Below, piece by piece: positions 1-7,439 of a stretch of 35,096 nucleotides of DNA (the stretch's first letter is position 1; each line of letters opens with the position of its first letter). The stretch spans positions 1-35,096 of the forward strand of contig JAUSIT010000033.1 in NCBI GenBank assembly GCA_030647965.1. Reading direction: 5' to 3'. The notes below the pieces were generated by a model. That model made no database searches and was not told the DNA's origin. It saw only the letters and a list, made by a program, of their open reading frames with translations. Origin of the DNA: Nanobdellota archaeon. Lineage in GTDB: Archaea > Nanobdellota > Nanobdellia > Pacearchaeales > GW2011-AR1. The position numbers were made by a program, and so were the translations under genes.

Positions 1-400
1 TTATTTTTATCTTGGCGGTATCTTCAATCACATCACCTGTTTTGTCGGGAAGCAGCCTCATGTTGTGAATGTCCATTCCCTGAATCTCTATTTCTACCTT
101 TCTAATGCTTGAATGGTTTGGAGTCAAAACAATTGTCTTATGGTCTGGCCCCCATTTCTTTTCAAATGTTCCTAAGGTATAATTAAATTTAGACAGAGGG
201 ATATTTGGGATAGAAGAACGATCTATTTTTAAATAGATTAAATAGTCTCCATAGGTCATTATAGGTATTGTGCTTTTTCCTTCTTTCTCGCTTTCTCTTT
301 CAAAAGCTTCTAAATCCTTTCTATGAATATAGTAAAGACTATCTTCTTTGTTTATGCAATTTGTTATCTCGTCCAGTTTGTCTTCTTTTGTTTGTTCCAT
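1..400 (-). CDS. Hypothetical protein, 3' end cut by the window
   Basis: An open frame of 133 codons runs from ATG at 400 to the window edge without a stop, so the C-terminus is missing. The product is hydrophilic and charged, with no signal peptide or membrane segment. It opens MEQTKEDKLDEI and has a central beta-rich stretch (MTYGDYLIYLKID) about residues 49-61. Its ATG lies just 1 nt after the stop of the small membrane-anchored protein gene at 402-608, so the two are probably co-transcribed. I do not recognise the family. The uninterrupted frame and typical AT-rich codon use support a real gene. Confidence 0.6.
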   Translation of the reverse strand, partial: MEQTKEDKLDEITNCINKEDSLYYIHRKDLEAFERESEKEGKSTIPIMTYGDYLIYLKIDRSSIPNIPLSKFNYTLGTFEKKWGPDHKTIVLTPNHSSIRKVEIEIQGMDIHNMRLLPDKTGDVIEDTAKIKI

Positions 401-401
401 T

Positions 402-608
402 TTATTTACCTAAAACCTGATTTATTGAATCTCCAATATCTCCAATTATATTTTGGTGCCATGTCCAGCAGAGTGCGCTTCCATCACTATCAATTCCAAT
501 ATCACAATTAGTTCCTATTTCTGCAGCCTGTGAACTTCCAACTAATCCCCATATAAGCAAAACTAAAAGAATAATTCCAACCCAGATTAATATAGTAAAT
601 TTTTTCAT
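402..608 (-). CDS. Small secreted or membrane-anchored protein
   Basis: A 68-residue protein from the ATG at 608 (MKKFTILIW). In-frame starts also exist at 617 (ATG) and 623 (TTG). I prefer 608 because it gives a standard signal-peptide N-terminus and a GGGA element lies about 9 nt upstream. Residues 4-25 are strongly hydrophobic and end near GSSQA, which could be a signal-peptidase site or a membrane anchor. The short exposed part has two cysteines (NCDIG and ALCW) and ends in an amphipathic stretch. It follows the 626-835 gene closely, so it probably belongs to the same operon. Function unknown. Confidence 0.55.
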   Translation of the reverse strand: MKKFTILIWVGIILLVLLIWGLVGSSQAAEIGTNCDIGIDSDGSALCWTWHQNIIGDIGDSINQVLGK

Positions 609-625
609 TTTATGCATTCCCAATT

Positions 626-835
626 TTATCCCCTATTTTTCCTAAATAAATCATTTTTTGGATTTCTACCAATTAAATAATAAATTATTGCAGTGATTAT
701 GCTGAAGAATAATGCACATACTATCCAAAGCACTTTCATACCATCAGATAATCTTTTATTATTTACAACTACATTATAAATAACCCATATTGCAGATATA
801 ATAGCTATAACTCCTAATATTGTACTGAAAACCAT
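626..835 (-). CDS. PLDc_N-like two-helix membrane protein
   Basis: A 69-residue protein with two hydrophobic helices (about residues 3-23 and 34-56) separated by a basic loop (NNKRLSDGMK). The second helix ends in AIIYYLIGRNPK. This layout, helix, basic linker with K-x-x-W, helix, then YxxxGR, is that of the PLDc_N family found at the N-terminus of cardiolipin synthases and as stand-alone membrane proteins. No catalytic HKD domain is present, so it is not an enzyme by itself. It lies between the DUF1328-like gene (27 nt upstream) and the small membrane-anchored protein, in the same direction. Confidence 0.6.
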   Translation of the reverse strand: MVFSTILGVIAIISAIWVIYNVVVNNKRLSDGMKVLWIVCALFFSIITAIIYYLIGRNPKNDLFRKNRG

Positions 836-862
836 TGTCTAAATTTAAAATTTAAAAAATGT

Positions 863-1051
863 TTAAGCCTTTTTAATAGTATGAGCTATTACTGAAATTA
901 TAAATAATATTACAAAGATTATTGTTAACCATCTAGCCATTGTAAATGAAAATCCTGAAATTAATCCAAATCCCAATACTCCTGCTATAATTGCAATTAT
1001 TAAAAATAATATTGCTAAAATTAACCAACCTGCTGTAGCTTTTGTGTTCAT
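863..1051 (-). CDS. DUF1328/UPF0391-type small membrane protein
   Basis: A 62-residue, almost wholly hydrophobic protein with two predicted helices. The pattern [23 protein letters not shown] followed by a second helix near residues 38-58 fits the DUF1328 (YtjA-type) family, whose members are stress-associated inner-membrane proteins of unknown mechanism in bacteria. A clear Shine-Dalgarno (GGAGG, minus strand, 1061-1065) supports the ATG at 1051. The promoter upstream has a TATA box (1090-1097) and the GTATGA...ATAC inverted repeat. It is probably the first gene of an operon running down to position 1. Confidence 0.7.
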   Translation of the reverse strand: MNTKATAGWLILAILFLIIAIIAGVLGFGLISGFSFTMARWLTIIFVILFIISVIAHTIKKA

Positions 1052-1060
1052 TTTTATATT

Positions 1061-1065
1061 CCTCC
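1061..1065 (-). promoter_or_regulatory. Shine-Dalgarno site of the DUF1328-like gene
   Basis: GGAGG on the minus strand, 9 nt before the ATG at 1051. It matches the anti-SD CACCTCCT at the 3' end of the 16S rRNA in this window and fixes the start. Confidence 0.6.
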
Positions 1066-1089
1066 AATCATGTTAAAAGTAATTATGAT

Positions 1090-1119
1090 TATATATACCT
1101 GCGCTGTATGAAGACATAC
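1090..1119 (-). promoter_or_regulatory. TATA box and inverted-repeat operator of the DUF1328-like operon
   Basis: TATATATA at 1090-1097, then 8 nt including GCGCT, then the inverted repeat GTATGAAGACATAC at 1106-1119. The same arrangement with the same 8-nt gap precedes the ice-binding-like gene. The repeat lies upstream of TATA as read by the minus-strand gene, a place where an archaeal activator could help TBP/TFB. The regulator is not identified. The TrmB-type protein at 3436-4191 is the nearest candidate. Confidence 0.55.
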
Positions 1120-1216
1120 TCTTATTTTGAAGAGTTAAATTTTACGAAAATCCACCTATTTCTCATATTATATATAGGATATAGTAATTATATAGAATAA
1201 GAAAATAAAATTTTAT

Positions 1217-2578
1217 TTAAGAAGCATCTGCAGATATTAAAGACCACCAAGGTTTGTGCTCGCTTATAACTTTTCCTGTTTCAGCGTCAATATTTGTTTC
1301 TATATTCATCTTTGCCTTAAATAATCCAATAATTTTTACATTTTTTTGTGCCTTTACCTGATATACTACTTTAGCATCTGTTCCTGTTCCTACTTCTTTT
1401 AATGTAATTGTGCAGTTATTGTCTTCTGTGCAGACTTTTAACTTTAATCTTGCAATAGCTGTTTCAGAAGCTGTAACAGGCATAATTTTAATTTCAGATT
1501 TTATGCCGTTTGATTGAGTTACACTTAGAGTGTTTCCTTTAACTTCAACAGGAAGGTTTGTTTCAACTTTAACACTGCCAGAATTTAATCTTGTCAAACC
1601 ATTAACAGAACTAACTTCAGTAGTTTTACCATCTTTTATTATTTTAACAACTCCAGCGCCGATAGTTGTAGTTTCTTTAGGAGTGGTAGTTGTATTTTTA
1701 GGTGAACTAGTTGTTCCAGTATTTGTTCCAGTATTTGTTCCAGCAGAATTACTTCCTCCAGAAGAGCTAGTGCTTTCACTTCCTCCAGATGAAGTTGTTG
1801 GAGTTGGGTTTGGAGTTGGTGTTACTACCACATTGTTAACAATAGTATTAGCATCTAAAGTAACTGCTGTTTGTGCTAGTGCTTTTCCGTTTAGTGTTGC
1901 ACCAGTATTTAACACAATTGCTGTTTGAGATAATATATTTCCATTAAATTGAGATGTTGTTCCAAGAGTTGTTTGACCGCCAACTTGCCAGAAAATATTC
2001 TTTGCTTGTGCTCCACCACTTAAAGTAATAATGGCACCATTGCCTACTGTAAGATCTTGAGCTATTTGAAATATAAAAATATCATTTGCACCACCAGAAA
2101 GAGTAACACCATTATTAATTATAACTCCAGTACCCCACTTATAAAGTCCTGGTGTTATTGTTAATCCACTAATATCCCCAGCACCAAGTTCAGTAGCAGT
2201 AGGAAGCGTTCTTCCAGCAGCATCAGTGTATGCTGTTTCCATATCACTTATAGCTGTAGTCATTTTAGTTGGAGTAGGAGCAGTATAATCTGCTGCATAT
2301 ATTTTTCCAGTAACTAAAGATGATGTTGCAAATTGATTTGAAGAATCCATTATTGGTCCAAATCCTGTAATTGCAGTGCTACCAATTGGGCTTACACCAA
2401 TATTTCCGATAATTGAAGTGCTTCCAGTTGTTGAAATTCCTGATTTTGATAATATAACAAAATCGCCTGCTGTTCCAAGATTTACTGCGGTTTGTGCAGC
2501 ACTAACAAAAAACATGGATAAAATAATTGTAATTGAGAAGAGTGCGAAAATTAAAAATTTAGATTTATTTTTTTCCAT
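1217..2578 (-). CDS. Secreted ice-binding-like protein (DUF3494)
   Basis: A 453-residue protein with a signal peptide (hydrophobic residues 8-27, cleavage near VSAAQ). The next ~225 residues match the DUF3494/Ice_binding beta-solenoid. Signature segments occur in order: VNLGTAGDFVILSKSG, IIGNIGVSPIGSTAITGF, DMETAYTDAAGR, ELGAGDISGLTITPGLY, DIFIFQIAQDLTVGNG, NIFWQVGGQTTLGT and the final LNGKALAQTAVTLDANT. A Pro/Thr then Ser/Gly/Thr-rich linker follows, and a C-terminal region of about 140 residues that I do not recognise, with two cysteines close together (VCTEDNNC). The family includes ice-binding and adhesin-type surface proteins, so antifreeze activity is not proven. Its promoter carries the shared operator, and the gene stands alone. 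Confidence 0.85.
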   Translation of the reverse strand: MEKNKSKFLIFALFSITIILSMFFVSAAQTAVNLGTAGDFVILSKSGISTTGSTSIIGNIGVSPIGSTAITGFGPIMDSSNQFATSSLVTGKIYAADYTAPTPTKMTTAISDMETAYTDAAGRTLPTATELGAGDISGLTITPGLYKWGTGVIINNGVTLSGGANDIFIFQIAQDLTVGNGAIITLSGGAQAKNIFWQVGGQTTLGTTSQFNGNILSQTAIVLNTGATLNGKALAQTAVTLDANTIVNNVVVTPTPNPTPTTSSGGSESTSSSGGSNSAGTNTGTNTGTTSSPKNTTTTPKETTTIGAGVVKIIKDGKTTEVSSVNGLTRLNSGSVKVETNLPVEVKGNTLSVTQSNGIKSEIKIMPVTASETAIARLKLKVCTEDNNCTITLKEVGTGTDAKVVYQVKAQKNVKIIGLFKAKMNIETNIDAETGKVISEHKPWWSLISADAS

Positions 2579-2626
2579 TTTATTTTTTATTTAATTAATT
2601 TGATGGTTATTAAAGATTAAAAGGGG

Positions 2627-2656
2627 TATATATAGATGCGCTGTATGACTTCATAC
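2627..2656 (-). promoter_or_regulatory. TATA box and inverted-repeat operator of the ice-binding-like gene
   Basis: TATATATA at 2627-2634, an 8-nt gap ending GCGCT, then GTATGACTTCATAC at 2643-2656. This is almost a perfect palindrome and matches the element at 1106-1119 in sequence and spacing. The transcript leader (TTTTTAATCTTTAATA next to the TATA box, A-rich before the ATG) closely resembles that of the 3037-3318 gene. Confidence 0.55.
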
Positions 2657-2660
2657 TTCT

Positions 2661-3035
2661 TTAAAATTTCTGATCTCCGCAAAAATATAATTTTTCATTT
2701 ATTATTTTATCATCCTTCCAGTGTTGAACATTTACACGGTAAATTATTTTCTTTTCTCCATCTTTATTTTCAATATTTATAGCCCATTCTGTTACTGAAA
2801 CATTATCATCAATTCCCCCAAAAGTAACTGATTTTATTTCAGCACTGTTTAATTTTTCTATTTCCTGAAGAAAAATCATTTCTCTTTTTCTATTCTGCTC
2901 TTTTCCAGTTATGGGATGATTTCCATTCACTTGTATAATTACCTCTTCACCGTAATATTTTTCAAAGGCCTCCATAATCTTGCCCCCTTTAATTAATATA
3001 TTCAATTTTTCTACGTTATTTTTTATTTTAGTCAT
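2661..3035 (-). CDS. NTF2/SnoaL-like small protein
   Basis: A 124-residue protein without signal peptide. The run LNILIKGGKIMEAFEKYYGEE, then GNHPITGKEQNRKREMIFL and a C-terminal VQHWKDDKIINEKLYF fit the one-domain SnoaL/NTF2-like fold: two helices packed on a curved sheet, ending in W-K-D-x-K-I-x-x-E. Members bind small molecules or act as isomerases, and nothing here fixes a substrate. The ATG at 3035 follows the stop of the upstream 93-residue gene by 1 nt, so the two are co-transcribed. An internal ATG at 2975 has an AGGGGG element before it, but that start would cut off the first helix. Confidence 0.65.
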   Translation of the reverse strand: MTKIKNNVEKLNILIKGGKIMEAFEKYYGEEVIIQVNGNHPITGKEQNRKREMIFLQEIEKLNSAEIKSVTFGGIDDNVSVTEWAINIENKDGEKKIIYRVNVQHWKDDKIINEKLYFCGDQKF

Positions 3036-3036
3036 T

Positions 3037-3318
3037 TTATTTTAAGAAAAAAAAGTAATAAGCTCCAGCTGCTAAAACTGCTAATATTAATAGGGATATT
3101 GCTAAAGTTCTCCATGGATTTCTATCATTTATTTTTCTTCTATTAGAAGTCATTTCATCATTTCTTAATCTGTTCTCTTCCATAGTCTTATCTGCTTTAT
3201 TTCTTCTTTCTATAGTTAATTCATCATTTTTGATTCTATTCTCTCTTATTGTTTCGTCTTCTATTTCTCTCCTATTTACTGTTGCTATATCGTTTTTTGT
3301 TCTTTGTGCGTTTGCCAT
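3037..3318 (-). CDS. Repeat-rich, tail-anchored small protein
   Basis: A 93-residue protein. Residues 5-65 are very hydrophilic and built from imperfect repeats of about 20-22 residues with the core E-x-N-R-x-x-N-D-E-x-T-x-x-R-R (for example ENRIKNDELTIERR and ENRLRNDEMTSNRR). They probably form a long helix or coiled coil. Residues 69-91 are one hydrophobic helix at the very C-terminus, so the protein is likely tail-anchored with the repeats in the cytoplasm. It is first in a two-gene operon with the NTF2-like gene and has a promoter with an operator-like inverted repeat. Function unknown. Confidence 0.6.
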   Translation of the reverse strand: MANAQRTKNDIATVNRREIEDETIRENRIKNDELTIERRNKADKTMEENRLRNDEMTSNRRKINDRNPWRTLAISLLILAVLAAGAYYFFFLK

Positions 3319-3370
3319 TTTATTTTTTCTTTGATTAATTTAATTATAATCCTATTAAAGATTAAAAAGA

Positions 3371-3420
3371 GTATATAGTCTAATGTAGTAGCCTAGTATA
3401 ACTGTTGTATGAGAAGATAC
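3371..3420 (-). promoter_or_regulatory. TATA box and diverged operator of the repeat-protein operon
   Basis: TATA-like GTATATAG at 3371-3378, followed further upstream by the imperfect repeat GTATGAGAAGATAC at 3407-3420. The gap is 28 nt instead of the 8 nt at the two related promoters. The leader just downstream of the TATA box is nearly the same as that of the ice-binding-like gene. Confidence 0.4.
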
Positions 3421-3435
3421 ATTATTTTATAAAAA

Positions 3436-4191
3436 TTATACTACTTTTTCAGAATGATCCCAAAGAATATTATATAAATCAAGGTATTCTTTTGCAACAA
3501 TATCATTTTCTATTACAATTGTGTAAATTGGATCAATCCAAAGAGTAATATAAACTGCGTCATTACAGACTATTTGGGTTATTTGGGAAGTTTTTGATTG
3601 CTGACTTTTAGGCAAAAGCCTTGCTTCTGTAAATTTTAGATTACTAAGTGTTTTAATTTCTTCATGAGGAAATTTGTAAAAAAGCATTTTAAGTTCAATG
3701 TGTTTTTTTATTCTTTCAAGATGAAAAGAATTCATCAATCTATCATTTAGGATATTAATTATATTTTCATTTTCTGCAAGACCATATATCCAAACCTCTG
3801 ATTTTTTTTCTAAAAGCCCAAATAAAATACTTTTTACAGTATTTAATCCTTCGAGAGTATAAACTTTTGGAGTCTGGCCTGGAACATATGTTGTTTTTAT
3901 ATAGTTCATAGCTATTTTTAGGTTTTCTAATTTATCTTTTTCTTCATTAATAATTAAATCTGTTGACAAAGCAGCAAAAACCTGCTTTCCTTCTTTATTA
4001 GATAAATAAACAAGATTTCTTTCCTTAAGTTTTGTTAGAGTATCATATACATTGGCCCTATGCATCTTAGTCCTTTTTGAGACTTGTGTTGCAGTAGATT
4101 CTTTATTTTTTAGAAGATCTAAATAAACCATTGTCTGCATTTTAGGTATACCTATTGATTCAAAAGATTTTAATATATGTTCTTCAGTCAT
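3436..4191 (-). CDS. TrmB-type transcriptional regulator
   Basis: A 251-residue protein. The N-terminal 75 residues form a winged helix of the TrmB type: LKSFESIGIPKMQTMVYLDLL, then STATQVSKRTKMHRANVYDTL as the recognition region, and a wing around LVYLSNKEGKQVFAAL. A helical linker (residues 78-100) and a C-terminal effector-like domain follow. It lacks the long maltose-binding part of classical sugar-sensing TrmB, so the ligand is unknown. A TATA box (AGTATATAAC, 4211-4220, read on the minus strand) lies about 25 nt before the ATG, suggesting a leaderless transcript. It is a candidate regulator of the neighbouring GTATGA-operator promoters, though no such operator precedes its own gene. Confidence 0.8.
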   Translation of the reverse strand: MTEEHILKSFESIGIPKMQTMVYLDLLKNKESTATQVSKRTKMHRANVYDTLTKLKERNLVYLSNKEGKQVFAALSTDLIINEEKDKLENLKIAMNYIKTTYVPGQTPKVYTLEGLNTVKSILFGLLEKKSEVWIYGLAENENIINILNDRLMNSFHLERIKKHIELKMLFYKFPHEEIKTLSNLKFTEARLLPKSQQSKTSQITQIVCNDAVYITLWIDPIYTIVIENDIVAKEYLDLYNILWDHSEKVV

Positions 4192-4264
4192 AATATTTTT
4201 AAGATAATTGAGTATATAACATTTTATTAGATTTTAATACAAAAAAATAGGGCATATAACAGCA

Positions 4265-4276
4265 AACCTTATAAAT
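4265..4276 (+). promoter_or_regulatory. Probable promoter of the psmA operon
   Basis: AACCTTATAAAT resembles a BRE plus TATA box. Transcription would start near 4297-4300, giving a leader of about 40 nt. A second, weaker TATA-like stretch (AATATAAAT, 4301-4309) is closer to the ATG at 4340. Confidence 0.4.
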
Positions 4277-4339
4277 ACATTTTTGGCTACACTACAATAG
4301 AATATAAATGATTAAATAATCTTAATCTAATACTATAAA

Positions 4340-5047
4340 ATGGAAGACATGCAACATCAAGTAATGGGATATGACAGAACAGCAACTATGTTTGCTCCAG
4401 ATGGACATATATTACAAGTAGAGTATGCAGAAAAGACAGTTAGACTTGGGAGTGCATCTATTGGAATTGTATGTAAAGATGGAGTTGTTATTGTTTCTGA
4501 CAGAAGAACAAGAGATAAATTAGTTATTGGAGAGTCTGCAAATAAAATTTATGAAGTTGACGAACATATTATGGCTACTGCTTCTGGGATTATATCTGAT
4601 GCAAGAGTTTTAATTGAAAAAGCAAGAGTTATTTCTCAGCAACACAGAGTTACTTATGATTCAGAACCAAATACAGAATCAATTGTAAAGGAAATTGCAG
4701 ATATTAAACAGCAATTTACACAATATGGCGGAGGAAGACCGTTTGGAGTTGCACTAATGGTTGCAGGATTTAACAGCAAACCAGAACTTTTTACAACAGA
4801 TGTAACAGGAAATTATTTGGAATATCATGCAAATGCCATCGGAGAAAATGATGAAAAGTTAAAAGAAAAATTAAGAGAAAAATATAATGAAAATTTAACA
4901 TTAAATGAAGGAATGAAACTTGCACTTAGCATATTCAAAGAAACTTTAAAAGAAGATTTTAATATATCTAGGTTTGATATTTGTATAATCGATAAGAATA
5001 AAAAGATGAAAAGATTTATTGAAAGAGATTTAGAAGCATATAAATAA
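4340..5047 (+). CDS. psmA: 20S proteasome alpha subunit
   Basis: A 235-residue archaeal proteasome alpha subunit, forming the outer gating rings of the 20S core particle. The N-terminal signature GYDRTATMFAPDGHILQVEYAEKT is intact. The Tyr-Asp-Arg gate motif and the H0-helix region are therefore present. ASIGIVCKDGVVIVSDRR and the RPFGVALMVAGF segment follow as expected. Length is normal. It opens the conserved block psmA-SBDS-rrp4-rrp41-rrp42, the archaeal exosome-proteasome superoperon. The beta subunit and the regulatory ATPase are not in this window. Codon use matches its neighbours. Confidence 0.95.
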   Translation: MEDMQHQVMGYDRTATMFAPDGHILQVEYAEKTVRLGSASIGIVCKDGVVIVSDRRTRDKLVIGESANKIYEVDEHIMATASGIISDARVLIEKARVISQQHRVTYDSEPNTESIVKEIADIKQQFTQYGGGRPFGVALMVAGFNSKPELFTTDVTGNYLEYHANAIGENDEKLKEKLREKYNENLTLNEGMKLALSIFKETLKEDFNISRFDICIIDKNKKMKRFIERDLEAYK

Positions 5048-5073
5048 TAAGACTATTTAAAAAAAGAGATAAA

Positions 5074-5748
5074 ATGACTCAAACAACTGCAAGAATTAAA
5101 AGAGGGGGAAAGAATTTTGAGATTTTAATTGATTTAGACGAAGCTATCAAAGTAAAAAATGACAAGGGAAATATTAATGCTGCTGTTATAACTAATGCTG
5201 TTTTTCATAATTTAAAATCAGGTGAGCAAGCAAGCACTCAAGATTTAAAGAAATTTTTTGATACAGATGTTTTTGAAAATATTTGCTTGAAAATAATTAA
5301 AAATGGAGAAATTGAATTTCCAAAAGATTATTTAAAAGCAGAACAAGATAAAAAATACAAACAAGTTGTTGATTTTCTTATTAAAAATGCAGTTGACCAG
5401 CACTCAAGACCTTTTACACCTCAAAGAATTATGAAAGCTTTAGAAGAAGCTCATGTTAATGTAAAAAATAAGCCAATTGACTCTCAAATTTCAGAGATTA
5501 TTGAACAACTTCAAAAAATTCTTCCAATGAAAATTGAAATGAAAAAATTAAGTGTTTCTATACCTGCACAATATACAGGAAAGGCTTATGGAATAATACA
5601 TGAATATCTTGAAAAAGAAGACTGGCTTTCAAATGGGGATTTGCAGGCAACATTAAATATGCCTTCTGCAATGGTATTTGACTTTTATGATAAGTTAAAC
5701 GCAGTAACTCATGGAAGCGCGCTTTCTGAAGAGATAAAAAAAAGTTAA
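5074..5748 (+). CDS. Ribosome maturation protein SBDS/Sdo1 homologue
   Basis: A 224-residue SBDS family protein, which in eukaryotes helps release the anti-association factor eIF6 from 60S subunits. The N-terminal FYSH domain (ARIKRGGKNFEILIDLDEAI, then VITNAVFHNLKSGEQAS with KKFFDTDVFE) is clear. The middle helical domain (HSRPFTPQRIMKALEEAHVNV) and the C-terminal ferredoxin-like domain (MKKLSVSIPAQYTGKAYGIIHEYL) follow in order. Length is close to typical archaeal members. It lies between psmA and rrp4, its usual place in archaea, and is transcribed with them. Confidence 0.93.
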   Translation: MTQTTARIKRGGKNFEILIDLDEAIKVKNDKGNINAAVITNAVFHNLKSGEQASTQDLKKFFDTDVFENICLKIIKNGEIEFPKDYLKAEQDKKYKQVVDFLIKNAVDQHSRPFTPQRIMKALEEAHVNVKNKPIDSQISEIIEQLQKILPMKIEMKKLSVSIPAQYTGKAYGIIHEYLEKEDWLSNGDLQATLNMPSAMVFDFYDKLNAVTHGSALSEEIKKS

Positions 5749-5813
5749 AACATAGTTTTAAAAACCATGTTTCTTAATAATATTTGAACGAGAGAAAAAA
5801 CTTGAGTATTAAG

Positions 5814-6482
5814 ATGGAAGAAAGAAAAATTGTTGTACCGGGCGAAACTATTGTTACTGGAGAAGATTTCTTACCTGGCGACGGAACAAGAAGAGAAAAT
5901 GATGATATTGTAGCAGGCAAATTTGGGCTTTCTGATATTTCTGACAGACTTGTAAAAGTTATACCTTTATCTGGAGTTTATATTCCTAGAAGAGGAAACA
6001 CTGTAATTGGCCAGATTGTAGATATTACTTTTAATGGATGGTTAATTGATTTTAATGGACCTGCAAATGGATTTTTATCACTTTCAGAAATTCCAAGATA
6101 TATTAGCAAAGATGAAATGAGAGATTATTTGGATTTTGGAGATGTTGTTATTGCAAGAATTTGGAATGCAAAAGGAAAAGGAATTGATTTAACTTTAAAA
6201 GTAAGAGGTTTAGGACAATTAGAAGGCGGAATGTTAATGAAAATAAATCCTAACAAAGTTCCAAGAGTTATTGGAAAAGAAGGAAGTATGGTAAATTTAA
6301 TAAAAGAAGCAACAAATTGTGAAGTAACTGTTGGACAAAATGGTATGGTTTGGATTAAAGGAAATGAAATTGACAAAGAATTAAGAGCAAAAGAAATAAT
6401 TGAATTTATATGCAAGAATTCTTTTGTTGAAGGCTTAACAGAAATGGTTAAAGAATTTATAGATGGCGGGGTGAAAAAATGA
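5814..6482 (+). CDS. rrp4: Exosome RNA-binding subunit Rrp4
   Basis: A 222-residue Rrp4, one of the cap proteins of the archaeal RNA exosome that feed RNA into the Rrp41/Rrp42 ring. The N-terminal domain holds VPGETIVTGEDFLPGDGT. An S1 domain (VGQIVDITFNGWLIDF and FLSLSEIPR) and a C-terminal KH domain with its GxxG loop (RVIGKEGSMVNLI) follow. I start at ATG 5814 (MEERKIVVPGE) and not at the upstream TTG 5784, because the extra ten residues are not typical and TTG is a poorer start. The stop overlaps the next gene in an ATGA, indicating translational coupling. Confidence 0.93.
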   Translation: MEERKIVVPGETIVTGEDFLPGDGTRRENDDIVAGKFGLSDISDRLVKVIPLSGVYIPRRGNTVIGQIVDITFNGWLIDFNGPANGFLSLSEIPRYISKDEMRDYLDFGDVVIARIWNAKGKGIDLTLKVRGLGQLEGGMLMKINPNKVPRVIGKEGSMVNLIKEATNCEVTVGQNGMVWIKGNEIDKELRAKEIIEFICKNSFVEGLTEMVKEFIDGGVKK

Positions 6483-6724
6483 ACCAGGGTTTTTATGATA
6501 ATAATAAAAAAATAAATATTGATCCAGATTATTTAAACTTTAGAACTCCAACAATAATATCTGAGAGAAGTAAAACGCGAATTACCAATAAGGTAATTTT
6601 AAAAGGACATGAAATGGACAGAGAAACAGTTAATAGTGTTATTCAATTTCACACATTAGAAATGGGAAAAAATTTAGAAATGACAAAAGCAATTACAATA
6701 CTTGATGAGAGGTTTTACAGATAA
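6479..6724 (+). CDS. Small unknown protein between rrp4 and rrp41
   Basis: An 81-residue hydrophilic protein with no signal peptide, cysteines or membrane segment. Its ATG overlaps the rrp4 stop (ATGA), and its stop is 1 nt before the rrp41 ATG, so it is translated with the exosome genes. The second half is helical in pattern (DRETVNSVIQFHTLEMGKNL and MTKAITILDERFYR). I do not recognise it. In most archaea rrp4 and rrp41 are adjacent, so this is an insertion in a conserved gene pair. The tight coupling suggests, but does not show, a role in RNA processing or exosome assembly. Confidence 0.65.
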   Translation: MNQGFYDNNKKINIDPDYLNFRTPTIISERSKTRITNKVILKGHEMDRETVNSVIQFHTLEMGKNLEMTKAITILDERFYR

Positions 6725-6725
6725 A

Positions 6726-7439
6726 ATGGCAGAAGAAAAAAGCAAATATACTAAGAGAGCAGACGGAAGAAAATTCGATGAATTAAGAAAGGTAGAAGCA
6801 AAAGTAGGAATTATTCCTGAAGCAGACGGAAGTGCTATGTACAAAAGCGGAGACACTATTGCAATTGCTTCTGTTTTTGGTCCAAGAACTTTACATCCTC
6901 AACATATGCAAAATCCTGAAACAGGTATTTTAAGAGTAAATTATGACATGATGTCTTTTTCTGTTTATGAAAGAAAAAGACCAGGTCCAAACAGGAGAAG
7001 TCAGGAAATTTCAAAAGTAACAGAATGGGCTTTAGCACCTTGTGTTGATTTAAGTGAATTTCCAAATAGTGTTGTTGATGTTTTTATTGAAATTCCACAA
7101 GCAGATGCTGGAACAAGAGTTGCAGGAATTAATGCAGCTGCAATGGCCCTTGCACATGCAGGAATACCGATGAAAGAATTGGCTAGTGCAGTTGCTGTTG
7201 GAAAATTAGACAAAACAATTGTAGTTGATTTATCAAAAGAAGAAGAAGATTTTGAAGAAGGAGAGGGTGCAACAGATATTCCTGTTTGCTTTTTATCAAG
7301 ATCAAAAAAACTTTCCTTATTGCAATTAGATGGAAAAATTTCAACAGAGGAATTAAACAAGGCAATTGAACTTGGAAAAAAAGCATGTGAAGAAATAAAT
7401 AAAATTCAAACTAAAGCATTAAAGGAGATAAAAGAATGA
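6726..7439 (+). CDS. rrp41: Exosome catalytic subunit Rrp41 (RNase PH fold)
   Basis: A 237-residue Rrp41, the phosphorolytic 3'-5' exoribonuclease subunit of the archaeal exosome. It has RADGRKFDELRKVEAKVGI at the start, YDMMSFSVYERKRPGPNRRS, the phosphate-binding GTRVAGINAAAMALAHAGIP, and the acidic catalytic region around FEEGEGATDIPVCF. I choose ATG 6726 (MAEEKSKYTKRADG); the upstream in-frame TTG 6702 would lie inside the preceding gene. The stop overlaps rrp42 as ATGA. With Rrp42 it forms the hexameric ring that degrades or tails RNA. Confidence 0.94.
   Translation: MAEEKSKYTKRADGRKFDELRKVEAKVGIIPEADGSAMYKSGDTIAIASVFGPRTLHPQHMQNPETGILRVNYDMMSFSVYERKRPGPNRRSQEISKVTEWALAPCVDLSEFPNSVVDVFIEIPQADAGTRVAGINAAAMALAHAGIPMKELASAVAVGKLDKTIVVDLSKEEEDFEEGEGATDIPVCFLSRSKKLSLLQLDGKISTEELNKAIELGKKACEEINKIQTKALKEIKE

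Noticed and set aside
1530-1928. Plus-strand open frame of 132 codons
   Set aside because: It is the antisense shadow of the Ser/Gly/Thr-rich part of the ice-binding-like gene; the Val/Pro-rich product is typical of such shadows.
4340-5047. Calling the proteasome gene part of the pupylation-like system
   Set aside because: psmA is about 27 kb from the ligase operon and sits in its normal superoperon; any link is speculation about function, not seen in the sequence.
7001-7386. Antisense frames over rrp41
   Set aside because: rrp41 is unmistakable on the plus strand; the antisense products have no family features.
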